This document shows, in pieces, positions 1 to 11,900 of a DNA stretch of 64,000 bases; positions within the stretch are counted from its first letter, which is position 1, and the number at the start of each line of letters is the position of its first letter. The notes beneath the pieces were generated by a model. The model ran no database searches, was not told where the DNA came from, and saw nothing but the letters and a program-made list of their open reading frames with translations. Both the position numbers and the translations under genes were made by a program. The DNA comes from Botrytis cinerea B05.10 (lineage: Eukaryota > Ascomycota > Leotiomycetes > Helotiales > Sclerotiniaceae): assembly GCF_000143535.2 (NCBI RefSeq), contig NC_037322.1, forward strand, positions 1,240,001 through 1,304,000. The letters run 5' to 3'.

Positions 1-1362
1 TGGAGTAGAGCGGCTGACCGCACAGCTTGTGTTATATATACAGGAGCTAACGAGAAAGAAAGATACCGTCAAGTAGCTACCGTGCAAAGGGGCGATCTTT
101 TCAAAACTAGCTATCTGATCAGTAGTGATCAGTATTTGAAGGTTGCTGCATGTACCGGAAATACCAGTATGAGAAATCCATCGCTGGTTACTGTTGGGTC
201 TTCTCCTCAGAATCCTGCTGTGTTGCATCCCAGGAGGCGATGATGATATTGAATATGAATGTCCGAGGCCATGAATACCATAACATATATAAGCCTAGAC
301 AGAGAATTCGAGAGCCCGATTTCTCTAATTCACATATTGGACTTTGTCAATTCTCATACTTTACTTCTATGCGAATCCTGTATTTTTGTCATTTAGATAC
401 TCATCCCCTCCCTTCCTTGAGACTGCATGTTACTATCCCAGCCTTTAAAAATAGTTCACCTGACTAAATTGAACAGAACTTAGAGTGCGTTTGCGTCAAC
501 CAGGGTACACGATACCATCGATATTTGGCGTCCTAACGGTGTGTCCCCCAAGGATACTCTCATAACAAGCATGTATCCGGGTCAACTCAACTTGTACTGC
601 AGGATAGAACTTATGGGCTTCAATACTCTTCATGCTAAACAATATACTTAGCGAGTATGAAAAGAAACAGAGACGATATTCCGTCCAATGGATCCACTCA
701 GAGAGATTCACGATCTTCAAAAATTAAGTTCTGAGTCTGCAGATTAGAACGGCTGCTTCCTTCTCTTGAAGCTGCTGATAGGTGTTGATGTAGTTCTTTG
801 TGGGTTTGAACTACCTTCTGATTGGGGATTGGTGCTACGAGTATTAGTTCTGCGGCTGCTTCCGTGCGGTTGAATGCCCATAATAGTACGTGAATCATAG
901 TCACAGCTAGCGACGCTCGATTATGACTGCCATGATGTAAAACATAACCGAGAGGCCACTGAGAATATTTGTGGCTCATGTTGCGGTGCTTTTCTTGAAG
1001 GGTAGATGCTGCTCTGTATATACCTATGAAGATGGTAAAGGATTACTACTAGTTTAATGCCTCCTATCTGAGCCCGCAATCACTGGCTCAGCATTCGGAA
1101 AGACGTCGAGAGAGTCTCGTTAAACATAATTTGTATATTGCTAGACTGTTCACTGCAACAGATCCCTTTCTCTAGCAACTGTAATATCTAATCTGATCTC
1201 AACACCCATCTTATCTATGACTCTTAAGCTTATTATCACATTGTATTTCTAGTCGCACCATATAAAGGCACTAGTTTGCCACTTCACTTTGAATCGGTAT
1301 TCAGTTTCCCGAATCTTATTGCATTTCCTCAAGTTCTTCAAAGCTAGAACTGGGCTCTCAAA
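1..1362. other. Intergenic, no supported gene
   Basis: No open frame here resembles a protein I recognise. A minus-strand open frame at 698-979 has an ordinary-looking composition but no recognisable domain, and neither neighbouring frame extends it. Nothing else stands out. Confidence 0.5.
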
Positions 1363-2400
1363 TGCAGCTCTCCACCGACATTGCACTTACTACCTCAAGC
1401 TCTATGGAGGCAGATGAAGCCTATCAAGATATTGTTCCCTGGTGCTTATAGCTGTTCAATACTTGTATGTCATTGTACTTGCTCCATGCTAGCGAGGATA
1501 AGCATCTTAGCCAGAATACCGAGTTTGAAAAGTCCAAAGCCAAGGTGCTTTGGTAGATGTTCCGTGGAGTTGATCCCTGAAGCTTAGTTCGCGCCGTATA
1601 ATGCATTGCAGCCTGTCCGGGTAACATGTGCCATGTATGACAAAATCAACAAGCAAAACCCCGGTGGGAGATTGTCATTATGTCGTCTCTTTCTCAGTGT
1701 TGTACCAGCTCATAATATTTATCTTTTTCTTCATCCCCCCTAGAGATTTAATTTCGTATACCACATATTTCTCCTAAAGTGAACATAGCTGACTGATTTT
1801 CCAAAGAGTACGTCGCGCCCGAAAGATAGATCGAAGTGTTTAAGGCACGTGGAATCTTCACAATGCTCTCGATTCCGTGCTTCTCGACGTTTTCTGTACT
1901 CTTTAGCTCAGTGTCATGCTAATGGGGCTAATGGGGCTAATGGGGCTAATGGGGTTAATCTAACTACTTCTTGGCTGGCATATCATTGGAAGCCTTTGAT
2001 TAATATCGACACGGGAAAGGTCTACCCGCTCCCGTAATCGATGTTGATGTTATGGAAGATTTTGGTTACCTTTGTAGAAATCTAGTCATTCTACAACAAT
2101 TCAAGGCTGAAGGAGTTTAAACTACTCGAGAGACTGATCTTATCGATACTCTGAAGTCAGCCATTGTAAAATCGAAACAAAGATCTCAACTATCCAGCTT
2201 CTTTGAAGATGGCTACGCCAGTGAGAGCCATATTGGATGCGGAATCGATCAAGATCCCAGAAAAGATAGCCGCGGCTGGTTCATTGGCTGAATCGTGGTT
2301 ATACAAACAGATACAAGCACGTAAATCAGATTCTAGAAAGAGACCTGATAGAGAGTGGTGAGATGGTGTTGTGGAGAATATGTCACTTGCGGTTCCCACT
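1363..2400 (+). pseudogene. Possible decayed coding region
   Basis: On the plus strand several protein-like stretches follow one another in different frames. A frame from the ATG at 1363 begins MQLSTDIALTTSSS and is broken by TAG near 1450. The same frame then runs on as ordinary-looking sequence until another TAG near 1550. A stretch at 1849-2037 holds a tandem NGA-repeat and ends at TAA. A further frame at 2208-2363 starts MATPVRAILDAES. No intron model I tried joins them, and no family is recognised. I infer a degenerate gene; chance open frames remain possible. One break (TAG where CAG would keep the frame) is compatible with a C-to-T change, but a single site proves nothing. Confidence 0.25.
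1918..1959 (+). repeat. 9-bp tandem repeat (GCTAATGGG)n
   Basis: Four copies of GCTAATGGG followed by a partial, diverged copy. The unit is a multiple of three, so it encodes Ala-Asn-Gly repeats in the frame open from 1849 to 2037. Confidence 0.9.
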
Positions 2401-5092
2401 CCTTATTTTAGCACTAGGATCTGAGTTAACAGACGCTTTGAAGTCTGTTTTAGACAAAAATTGTCTGGTGCAAATAGAGAAAAAGGGGCGTTGTAAATAG
2501 TAGGGCGTAGAGAAGTGGAATGTTGAGTTCTCGCTAGATCCGACCATGATGCGACGATAGGCTTTGAGGTAGACAACAGCTCTGCCACGTTCACCAAACA
2601 GAAGACGACGCCGTGCTCATCAGGAAATCTTACATTGCATGCGGGATATCTACTTCTTAACTTTTCCTGCACCCTCGTATTTTCACGCAGAAAAAGAATA
2701 GGCTAGAAAATATAAGGCTTTCCAGATTGAGACGCGAATGGCATGTGAAGAGGAATAAAGACTCCGGGTGTTGCTTGTGGAATACCGGCCTCTGACCTGC
2801 ACCCGGTACTGACCACTGGTGTGACGTGAAGGGACGTCCGTAATTTGCAATGCGGGGAGAAGGATGAAATGATTTGTTGCAATTCACGAGTCGGTATTGG
2901 AATTACAAGAGCTCTGATTCAGCGAGAAGAGAAGCTTAGCTCGTATGTAATATAATGTAATGTGATGTGATGGGCGAAACATCTCTTTGGTTCCTCGATT
3001 CAAGTCCATGAGTGCTATACGATTCAGAACGTTTTTGATAACAGATTTGAAAGCATCGCATCAAGTGATAACGTTTCCTCACATTATTGGCGTGTAAGGC
3101 TGAACAACTTCCGCACCCCAGCTTCTGACATCCATATAACCCTCCATCTCCCTTGCAGCAATCACGACCCCCCCGAGTTAAAATGCACCTCGCGCACAAA
3201 TACCACCAATTAGGCGTCGAAGGGTGTGCGAGTGAAAATGTTTTGTTGCATATCGCATCGGATGAACTTATTGCGGTTTTGTCACATTGTGCTTCTGACT
3301 TTTCCGGATTGAGATCTGCGTGCATTCATAAGGTTACATCTTCAAGCCCTAGATGTTCATCTCGGGGGCAGATTTGCAAGACTGCCCAGGGAATGGTATA
3401 TAAGCTGACAAATATGAAACTTATACATGCAAAAGCTAGTGAGTATGATATGGAACGCGTAAGGATGTCGGCGTTTGTTGCATATCGTAGGTGTATCCAC
3501 TTGGGCCTGAAGAAGGAATGTGTGTATTACGGGAGAAGGGTTGCGGGAAGAGGATTGGACGGAGGGCTAGTGGTTGGGAATACAAATGGATCGAGGTGGT
3601 GTGGGTGGTGAATGATGGTGGTGTTTGAGGTCTGCGGCACGGGTTCCTTTCTATACAACTGTACAATGATAAGTCTTGATGTCATTGAGTTTATTGGTCC
3701 GGCGACGTTGCACAGAATCAGATGACAGAAGAACACAGCCAATCATGGATCAAACGCATCCAGAAAAGACAAGCTTTTGTTCATGTCTCTGCTCCAGAGG
3801 TCTCCATAAAAGTCCAGTTATCACGTGCCATGCAAGATAATCTATCACTTGATCAGGATGGCATCTCGAGAAGGAGAAGAAGGAGCAGAACAGCGAGGGC
3901 GTCTCATTCTGAGGAGGAGCGTATGTTTCTGATCGGTTTCTTCTCCGACTTTCAGTTCCTTGATTGAACGTGTATCCAGTTTCTCATCCATCGGCTCTTG
4001 GACGTATTCTCCTCACAGAATCCAGATAGACCGATCCGAGGGATGCTACGAGAAATAGGGGTCCACGATCCCCACATCCACACCCGCAGCCAGCTATCCT
4101 TATCGTGTGTGTGTGCATGTGTGCATGGGGTAGGTATGATCGTCTACGCTCCAGTTCTACAATGTAGGAGTAAAAGATCCGATTCATTGTACTTTTTCCA
4201 ACAGGAAAGAAAACTCCGGAGTTCATCATACGAGAATAAAACGTCTGCATCTCGTGTAGCGGGGAGACAAGACGATCCAGACTTTATTGGGTCGTAGGCG
4301 TGTCCATGTGGAAAATAGTGATTTGCTCGTAAACTATTTTGATATCAAACCATGAGGAGACGAGTCTCCGGCGGTTTTTCAGATGTGCAACAAAACATTG
4401 GCATCATGAGATTCACGGACGGTATTTGGAATTGGTTGGACGAGGAACAAAAGGCAAGGGAAAGAGAGTTTGGTAGTGAGGCATGAATGACAGAATGGCA
4501 GTGCTCATTAGTTTGAAGCAGATCTATGGGCTAGATGCGAGATTGCGATGGCGATGTCGATGCCATCAAATATGAAATATCAAATCGCAAATCATTCATT
4601 TCTTCTTGGCTGGACCCTATCTAATTGACCATCATTGGCCAGCCTACCCTTTGTCGGACAGTTATAAGTAGGTATCGAAATACATTTATATCTTCATGCT
4701 TCGCCCGTCGTTGTTCTCGTCTTTCTCTTCATAAGATCACTAATCATCGGTGCCATCGGTGTTCACCCCGCCGAGCTTCTTACAAAGCTTCCATCTCGAA
4801 GCTGCAATCGTCATTTCTCCTCAAACAAATGCCATCCATACATAAAAGTTTAATCATCAGATTTACTGTCCGTTGATTGAAGGAAAGTGAGCATTCGTGC
4901 ATATAGTATTATCAATCAAACTCATTGTCCCATCTCGCTGTCTCATCTCGCAATTTCCATTAAAGCTTCTTAACATGCTGTGTTCCCCTTGATCTCGCAC
5001 CCCTCATTCACATCACAGATTCTCAATCAACGTCCACTCATCCTCTACGACAAGTTTTGTCCATTTTAAGTTGTACAACTAACAATACAAAC
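2401..5092. other. Intergenic, no supported gene
   Basis: Several open frames of 60-150 codons lie on both strands, for example 3153-3611 (+) overlapping 2936-3325 (-). None has a recognisable domain. The last ~200 bases are pyrimidine-rich and probably include the 5' leader of the SDR gene at 5093. One CACGTG core lies near 3822. Confidence 0.5.
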
Positions 5093-6038
5093 ATGCCTCC
5101 ATCCAGCAATTTCTTCAGCATCATCGCCGGTGTTGGTGCAGGTACTGGTATGTTGTCTAATATTACAATCACTACTGGACAACAGAGATTCTAATACACA
5201 TCCTCTCTTAGGCCAATCCGTTGCCCTCAAGTTCGCCCTCTCCTATCCCGTCGTGCTTCTAGCCCGTGATCCCGCCAATTATGAACCTACTGTAAAAGCC
5301 ATCACCTCATCTGGTGGACAAGCAATCGGAATAAGCACTGATGTCTCTGATCCCTCTTCCGTGTCCAACGCATTCGAAGAAATCAAGAAGCAATACGGTT
5401 CTAAGAAATTGGCAGCTGCCGTCTACAATGTTGGGGGCAAGTTTGTGAGGAAGCCATTTTTGGAGTTGAGTTTGGAGGATTATGAGGCGGGATATGAGAG
5501 CAATGGGTGAGTAATGTTTTTTTTTTCTGTTCATCTGAGTAGACAAACGGTGGCAAAAACGAGCCCAGAACAAAAGCTAAAGAATGCATAGAAAGGGATT
5601 CTACCTGTTTGCACAGAAAGCCTTACCCCTCCTTCTGGATTCCGTGGCCGACTCTCCACATCCACCCTCCCTAATCGTTACAGGAGCTACAGCATCATTG
5701 AGAGGCGGTGCTCTAATGTCATCATTCGCAAGTGGTAAATTTGCTTTGAGAGCAACCACACAGAGTTTAGCCAGAGAGTTTGGTCCTCAAGGTGTACATG
5801 TTGCGCATGCGATCATTGACGGTGTAATTGATATTCCCAGAACGAAGGAATGGAAAGCGAATGGAGGAGTTGAGGACGGAAAGATCAAGCCTGATGCTGT
5901 AAGCATTTGTTGCATGAACTTACCGTCAATGACTAACATAATGTGTAGATTGCGGATGCATACTGGTATTTGCACACACAACACAGATCACATTTCACCC
6001 AGGAATTGGATGTTAGGCCATATGTTGAGAAGTTTTGA
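5093..6038 (+). CDS. Short-chain dehydrogenase/reductase family protein (atypical active site)
   Basis: Four exons: 5093-5147, 5212-5506, 5592-5898 and 5949-6038, giving 248 aa with every junction in frame; introns start GTATGT, GTGAGT and GTAAGC. The Rossmann glycine motif GVGAGTG lies at residues 13-19, next to a nucleotide-binding strand ending in LLARD. The substrate-domain helix (KGFYLFAQ, 118-125) and a C-terminal HRSHFTQELDVRPYVEKF segment fit SDRs of about 250 aa. The canonical NNAG is YNVGG. The catalytic YxxxK is FASGK, with Phe162 where Tyr is expected and Lys166 kept; Ser152 is a candidate for the active-site Ser. Family SDRs use NAD(P)(H), but without Tyr ordinary hydride-transfer chemistry is doubtful. 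No signal peptide, so probably cytosolic. Substrate unknown. Confidence 0.9.
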
Positions 6039-6632
6039 TTGGGGATGACATGTATTTCTAGTAGCTTTATCAAGTTGCGCCGATTGATTCTTGGGCGATC
6101 GTCAATTACCTCCCATAGCACGAGTAGATAGCATAATTATAAAACAACAATGATGTCCCTTGCCATCAAACTCTCGTTCTTCAGAGATTTTAGTGAAATC
6201 TAGAGGAAAGTCTGCAGGCAAGAAAGTTAACTTCATAAGGAAAACTTTGGATTTCCTCTCCGCTCGTCGTTTATCTCGAAAACAATAGTGGAAAATGTCA
6301 ACAAGGTGATATATGAGCGTAAATGGTCACGATAATGAACATGTCACAATAATCCTAGAGCAAGTTAGTAGAGGGCCAGTCCTCCCAAAACAGGTATAGC
6401 AATCAACAACACAACAACGTGTTGTCACAAGTATCGTAGATACTTGTTGCTTCGGGAGGACTCCCATGGAGCATTTCACAGTGATACCAGACGTGCAAGC
6501 ACGGAGGATGTGAAATGGCCATAATTTTTTATTTGACTATGCCTAGCACATCCAGCTGGCAGAAGCCAGGGATTAATGCATGTAACGCTCATCGAAAGCA
6601 CGCCAATCCCAACCCAATTTTATATGCCAAAT
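6039..6632. other. 3' space between convergent SDR and RPL26 genes
   Basis: About 590 bases between two genes whose 3' ends face each other. It must hold both 3' UTRs. No open frame of interest was seen. Confidence 0.6.
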
Positions 6633-7205
6633 TTATGCCTTGCTCTTCAACTTCTCCTTGATCTCACGACCAGTCTTGATACGCTCAAGGATGTTCTCAC
6701 GGTCCTTGTCCAACTTCAACTTGGTGATGATGACCTTGGATGGGTGGATACCGAGGGGAACGGATTGTCCAGAGGACTTCTCCTTGACGACACGCTCGAC
6801 GTGGACGACGTATTTGAGACGGTAGACGGAGGTGATCTTTCCCTCGGAGCCCTTGTTGGAACCACGAACGATGGTGACCTCATCATCCTTTCTGATTGGG
6901 ATGGAGCGGACCTGAAAATTATTCTGTTAGATTTTGAAAATCGAGAATGTCGCAGATAATTTATACGTACGTTGTACTTCTCACGGAGTTCCTTGCTCAA
7001 AGGAGCGCTCATGATGGTACGTCTGACGCTGGATGGGGCATCGAAATGAGCCTTGCGGGACTTTCTCCTGGAGGAGTGGAGGGCTGAAAAAAATTCATTA
7101 TTAGCTTTGCGATCTTATAGGATTGCTGGAGAAATCGAGTTGATAGTTGCGCAGAATCGCGGTGACAATCGATTGATAGTACATACAGGTGTTGATCTTC
7201 GTCAT
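6633..7205 (-). CDS. RPL26: 60S ribosomal protein L26 (uL24)
   Basis: Three exons on the minus strand: 7187-7205, 6971-7083 and 6633-6911, giving 136 aa, the usual size for eukaryotic L26. The protein starts MTKINT, then has the basic block [19 protein letters not shown], then [25 protein letters not shown] and a KOW-like strand with [11 protein letters not shown], and ends KLKSKA. It belongs to the large ribosomal subunit near the polypeptide exit tunnel. The first coding exon is only 19 bp and is followed by a 103-bp intron, an early-intron layout common in fungal ribosomal protein genes. A start at the internal Met of exon 2 would lose the conserved N-terminus, so 7205 is chosen. Confidence 0.96.
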
Positions 7206-8089
7206 CTTGTCGGATTGGTGAGGAACCTGGATTTGTCGTCGTCGTTGGTTGTTTTCAAAAATTTCGCACCGAGATTTCTGGAATGGAGAATTGTGTGCGA
7301 AAAACGCTAGTGTAAGCGAAATTCTTAGCTGCATATCACGTGAACTGAATGGAACAAATTATGGGCATCACCAATGATTCCAATCCAAAGGAACATGGAA
7401 AGAAATCATTCATTCACAGTATTCACTTTATTTATTTGACTCAGTGAATGTGCTCAGAGATGTTTATAACAACAGTTCTGCTGTGCATTGTCTTTCTTGC
7501 TGTTTTCTACTGACATGAACTTATGATATAGAAAAAGAGTGCTGATTGAACAAGATTCTTTCCATTCAAATCGGAGACCCTTTCAATATATATCATACAC
7601 CACTTTGTAAAAGCAGAGTACATAATACGTATGGCGAGTTCAAGAAGGGAGTCTAGTTATTCCATTAGAGTTCCCATTTGAACTCATTACGAACACTTGA
7701 TTCCCCAGCTTTGCAGTCAATAACGGGTAGCACTCAAGATGTATGATCGTCTCCAAAACTTCATTATTTGAATGTTCATGAAGTTATGGATCTCAACCAC
7801 ACAATCAAAATTAAGGAATATGCTTAATGGAAAATCCATCATGACGATATTCACACAAACAAGCAAGTCATGACTGTGATTCCTTGTGTTCCTGTTCTCA
7901 CCACCATATTTAATGGCTTCTTGTTTTCTCTCACCTTACTATCTCATCTCCAAGATCCACAACATCGCTTCCAATCCCACAGTCAAACTCATCCCCATAT
8001 ACTCCCTTTAATCCGAATTCTGAACCTGCAACTTAACCAACCCACCCTATTCCCTCATCTCCCAACCCTCCCAGCCCTCACACCTCAAA
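7206..8089. other. Intergenic, divergent promoter region
   Basis: Lies between the start of RPL26 (minus) and the small Cys-rich frame at 8090 (plus). It contains a TATCACGTGA site near 7335, about 130 bases upstream of the RPL26 start. The last ~150 bases before 8090 are strongly C/T-rich, as in many fungal 5' leaders. Confidence 0.45.
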
Positions 8090-8349
8090 ATGTGCATGTC
8101 AACTCACTGGTATTGGAAATCCTGTGAACATACAATCGCAACCGAATACCTCATCCTCTGCAAAGAAGTCTTCAAGGTTGTGCTGGCGAGAACTCCGACA
8201 AGATAGAGAAGAAAGGCAGATGTCCCAACTGTAGGGAAGATTCTGCCGCCCAAGCCATCGGTATGGAAAATCCGGAAGTCGCCTTAGAAGGAGGATGGGA
8301 AATTATAACCGAAACCACGATGAATGAAATTCGGCAAATTGACTTTTAA
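8090..8349 (+). pseudogene. Small Cys-rich (zinc-ribbon-like) protein, frame broken
   Basis: The ATG at 8090 opens MCMSTHWYWKSCEH and continues to LILC near 8161, with Cys/His spacing like small fungal proteins that start MC..., carry CxH and end in CPxC. The frame then runs to a stop near 8213. A second frame takes over at about 8175 with GCAGENSDKIEKKGRCPNC and stays open to TAA at 8347-8349. The span is 260 bp, so one indel is needed. There is no room for a normal intron without removing the Cys residues. It may be a decayed gene, an assembly error, or a chance overlap of two frames. Function unknown; metal binding by the Cys residues is inference. Confidence 0.45.
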
Positions 8350-8915
8350 TATGGAGCGTTGAGAATTCTGGCGCAGTATGTCGGGGTTTGTGGTTGTGGA
8401 GTTGTTTCTTATGAGGGTCATTTACATTCGAAGTATTTTCGCTAGATCTTACCAAAAACGCATGGTTGTAGCTGGAAACAGTGTGCCTGAAGCACCATTT
8501 CCATACACATGTGTAGTTGGCCATCCACACATCAATGTTTTATCTTTACACTCACAACTGTATCTCGTCTTGTTGCACTTCATGGAAATCACAGTATATC
8601 AAGAACGTTCAAGTGAAACGAAATACCATATCATTTTAAATATAAGACCAGGCACAAAATTTCATGTATTCAAAGAAAACCATGGATAAACATTTTCAAT
8701 CCTTCGCTTGCCCACCCATTTTTTCTCCCACGAGGCTCTTACATCTAAAATGAATACATTCGTTTCTAAACCGACCAGCAACCACCACTGCCAACGTGAA
8801 AAGAAATAGGAGATGGAAAACCATTCAAAACTATTTATGAGACTAGTGCTCAAGCCCAGCACTCTAAACACCCTCTTACAAAACAAAACACTAAACATAA
8901 TTCGTTTCGTTTCCT
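8350..8915. other. Intergenic, no supported gene
   Basis: Downstream of the giant minus-strand gene and probably carries its 3' UTR. No recognisable open frame. Confidence 0.5.
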
Positions 8916-11900
8916 TTACCACCTCCTAGGGTACCTCCCCGTAGCTGCAATTTTCCTAGGCCTTAACATTGTCACCAGCGAAGAGGCACTAGCAGAAGCA
9001 GATGCTGATGAACAAGATAAAGTACCATTCCCATCACCACAAGTGGTGGTGCAGTTCGCGCCTGATAAGATACCACCTGTCTCTATATTATTGCCACATA
9101 CACACTTAACTCCACTCTCAACTGCGTAGTATTCGTATTCGGAACAAATAGTCGAGCAGATAGCTGGTGTCATATCCGACGAGTATGTTGTTGGGCCATC
9201 CAGGGTGCCCGTTGAGTTTGTTGAACAGCCAATGTAATCGAATGATGAAGTTGCACTAGCTGATGCACTAGATAGTGTGGTCGATGATAAGGAGGCTGAA
9301 CTGAATATTGTCATGCTAGGAAATTCGGAACTTAATACTGACTCGGTATTAGAACTAATCTCTGACTCTAAGGTCGAGAGCGATGGATTTGTACTTGTGC
9401 TAAGAGGTATACCGTTCGAACCCGACAAATCTTGCGTACTGGACGCTACAGATAGTGGCTCAGTGCTAGATATCTGGGATCCAGAAGCTGGAAATGTGGT
9501 CTCAAAGGCGGTACTAGTGCTAGTGCTTCCGGATGCTACATTATTGATGGGAGGTATACCGGTTTCAGATTCACCGGCGGATGAAAGCGATTCGATAGTA
9601 GGAGGCGATCCCGATGATAATGTACTTGAAGGGAAACTGCCTGAAGATGCATTCTCTTCAAACCTTGTCTGAGAAGTACTTGAGACGAACGTGCTTAAAA
9701 ACCCTTCTGTCGAGGATGCTACAGGAAGTTCAGATTCGTTTGGTATTGTTGACGAAGCTGTACTTTGCAAATTGAACTCTGACGTCAATATTGTGGTTGA
9801 TTCTGAGCCTGAAAATACTAAACTAGCTGAAGACGCCGAATCTATCTGAGAGGCCGAGGCCGAAGCAGAAAGGCTTGGAGCGATCGAGCCTAAGATATCA
9901 GTAGTAGATGATATCGCAATCGATCCAGATTCAGAACCAAAGTCAGATGCAGAAGACGAAATCACTGTCGAGATCACGGTACTCTCAAGGCTTGTGGTTG
10001 TTACGCTTGCACTTGCACTTAAAATTTCAGATGATGCAGTTCCAATCAACTCGGAAGATACAGCTGGTTCAGATGAATCAATTAACGCTGTTGAAGAGAG
10101 GCCTTGTTGTATTGATGAAGATATTTCCGCGGTTTGTGAGCTAGACATCGCCAACGAAAACTCACCTAGTTGAGTCGAAGTTGCCACTGATGGTATACCT
10201 TGTGTTGATGAGGGAGCCTCGGTGGCGGGTCCAGTGCTTGGAAGGATAGCAGAGGATAAAGACTGCGTGGTTGAGATAACTTCAGGGCTCTCAGTGGAAG
10301 GAAGAATTTGCTCGGTGCTGACATTCGAAACTTCGGAATCGGAAGTTGTTTGCAGGAAGGTAGATTGAGACTCTGGATTAATAGTTGAGCTAATGACAAG
10401 TGATTCTGTCGAGGATATAGCTTGTGATCCTCCAGTATTTGGAAGTGTACCCTCTGAGCTGGAATTAAGCTCGGGTATTGACGATAAGGTTTCAACGGAT
10501 GTCTCCAAAAGCGCTGTATTTGTCAAGGAAGCGGTAGAAGAAAACACGGGTCCGGAAGTCTGGGATTCAACCGTCAAAATGACCGTGCTTGAAACTATCA
10601 CAAGACTAGAGCTTACAGAACCAACGTCCGATGTCAAGGAACTTGGAAAGACAGATAGAGGTGTTTCCGAAGCTGAAAATTGAAGGGAAGTTCCCGAGCC
10701 AATGTTTCCAACAATTGGAATACTGCTACCAAATGTGCTACTGGTTTCAACAGCCGAAGAGCCGGTAGCAATTTCTCCACTAGTAAATGATGGGAACTGG
10801 GAAAGACTACTGGAGAAAGATTCAGGTAGGATGGCAACTGAGCTTGTGCCCAGAACGAGCTCGGAAGAGCTCTCAGATCCATCAAGCATGGATGAGAGAG
10901 AAATGAGCGTACCCACAGATGATTGTATTATCGAAGCAATGGAGGGTATCTGGGGCTGTTGAGAGAATACGTCCGAAGATTGGAGACTGCTGGCAGCAGC
11001 TGTAGAAGGCTCAACTACTGGCACTGAAGACTGGGCAGATTGAATGGAAGAAATTAAGGAATTTTCGGTCGTACTTGAGGGTATTCCGGAAGATGAAGCT
11101 ATTGTGGATCCAGAATTTTGGACTGAACTTGATGGGGCTTCGGACTCGCTGGAAATGATCGCAGTTTGTGATTGACTCTCAATAAGCAAATCTGTAGACT
11201 GAATCGATGGAATCGATATAAGTCCGGAACTTTCGATAAGACTGAAGCTTCCAACTAAAGTAGATGGAAGTGCTGACAAACCAGGAATACTTGTGGTAAG
11301 TAATTGGCTCTCAACCCCGGAGCTTAGGGAGGCGATGGAGGTCTCAGCAGGATTTGTAGACTCAATCGTGCTTGCGCCAGTACTACTCAAAGCACCGGCG
11401 GTCTCAATCAAAGATTCAGATACTCCACCAATGTTTCCCGAGGTCTCAGCACTAAATGCAGATTGAAGTATAGTGCTGGAGATGCTAACCGCAGAACTAG
11501 GCTCGGAATGCAGGCTTGTTCCTATATTCGAGCCACTGAAACTAGCAGAGACTTCAGTTGGTACAATTAAGAATCCACTCGTCAGTGTACTGGCTTCCAT
11601 GATTAACGATGGAAATATAGTGCTGCTAACTGTTTCAGAGGCACCAAATGTACCGGACTCTGGGCTTCCAACTATTGGAACGGTTGTTCCAGCAGATTGA
11701 ATTTCACCCGTTGGCAAAGTAGCCGAATCTGTTCCAAGGATTGAAATACTGGCACTCGAAGAAGGCTCAATTGGTAGAGAAGAAGTCCTAAGGGTTGAAA
11801 CTCCAATCTGGGATTCCATTTCTATACCAGAAGTCGATGTTATGACAAGGCTAGATTCAATTCCTGGGCTATTGGAAGTTTGACTCGCCTCGGTAGGCAA

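Noticed and set aside
698..979. 93-codon minus-strand frame with AAELILVAPIPNQKVV
   Set aside because: Ordinary composition but no family recognised, and no flanking exon fits.
3153..3611. 152-codon plus-strand frame overlapping a 129-codon minus-strand frame
   Set aside because: The two overlap and neither has a recognisable motif or family.
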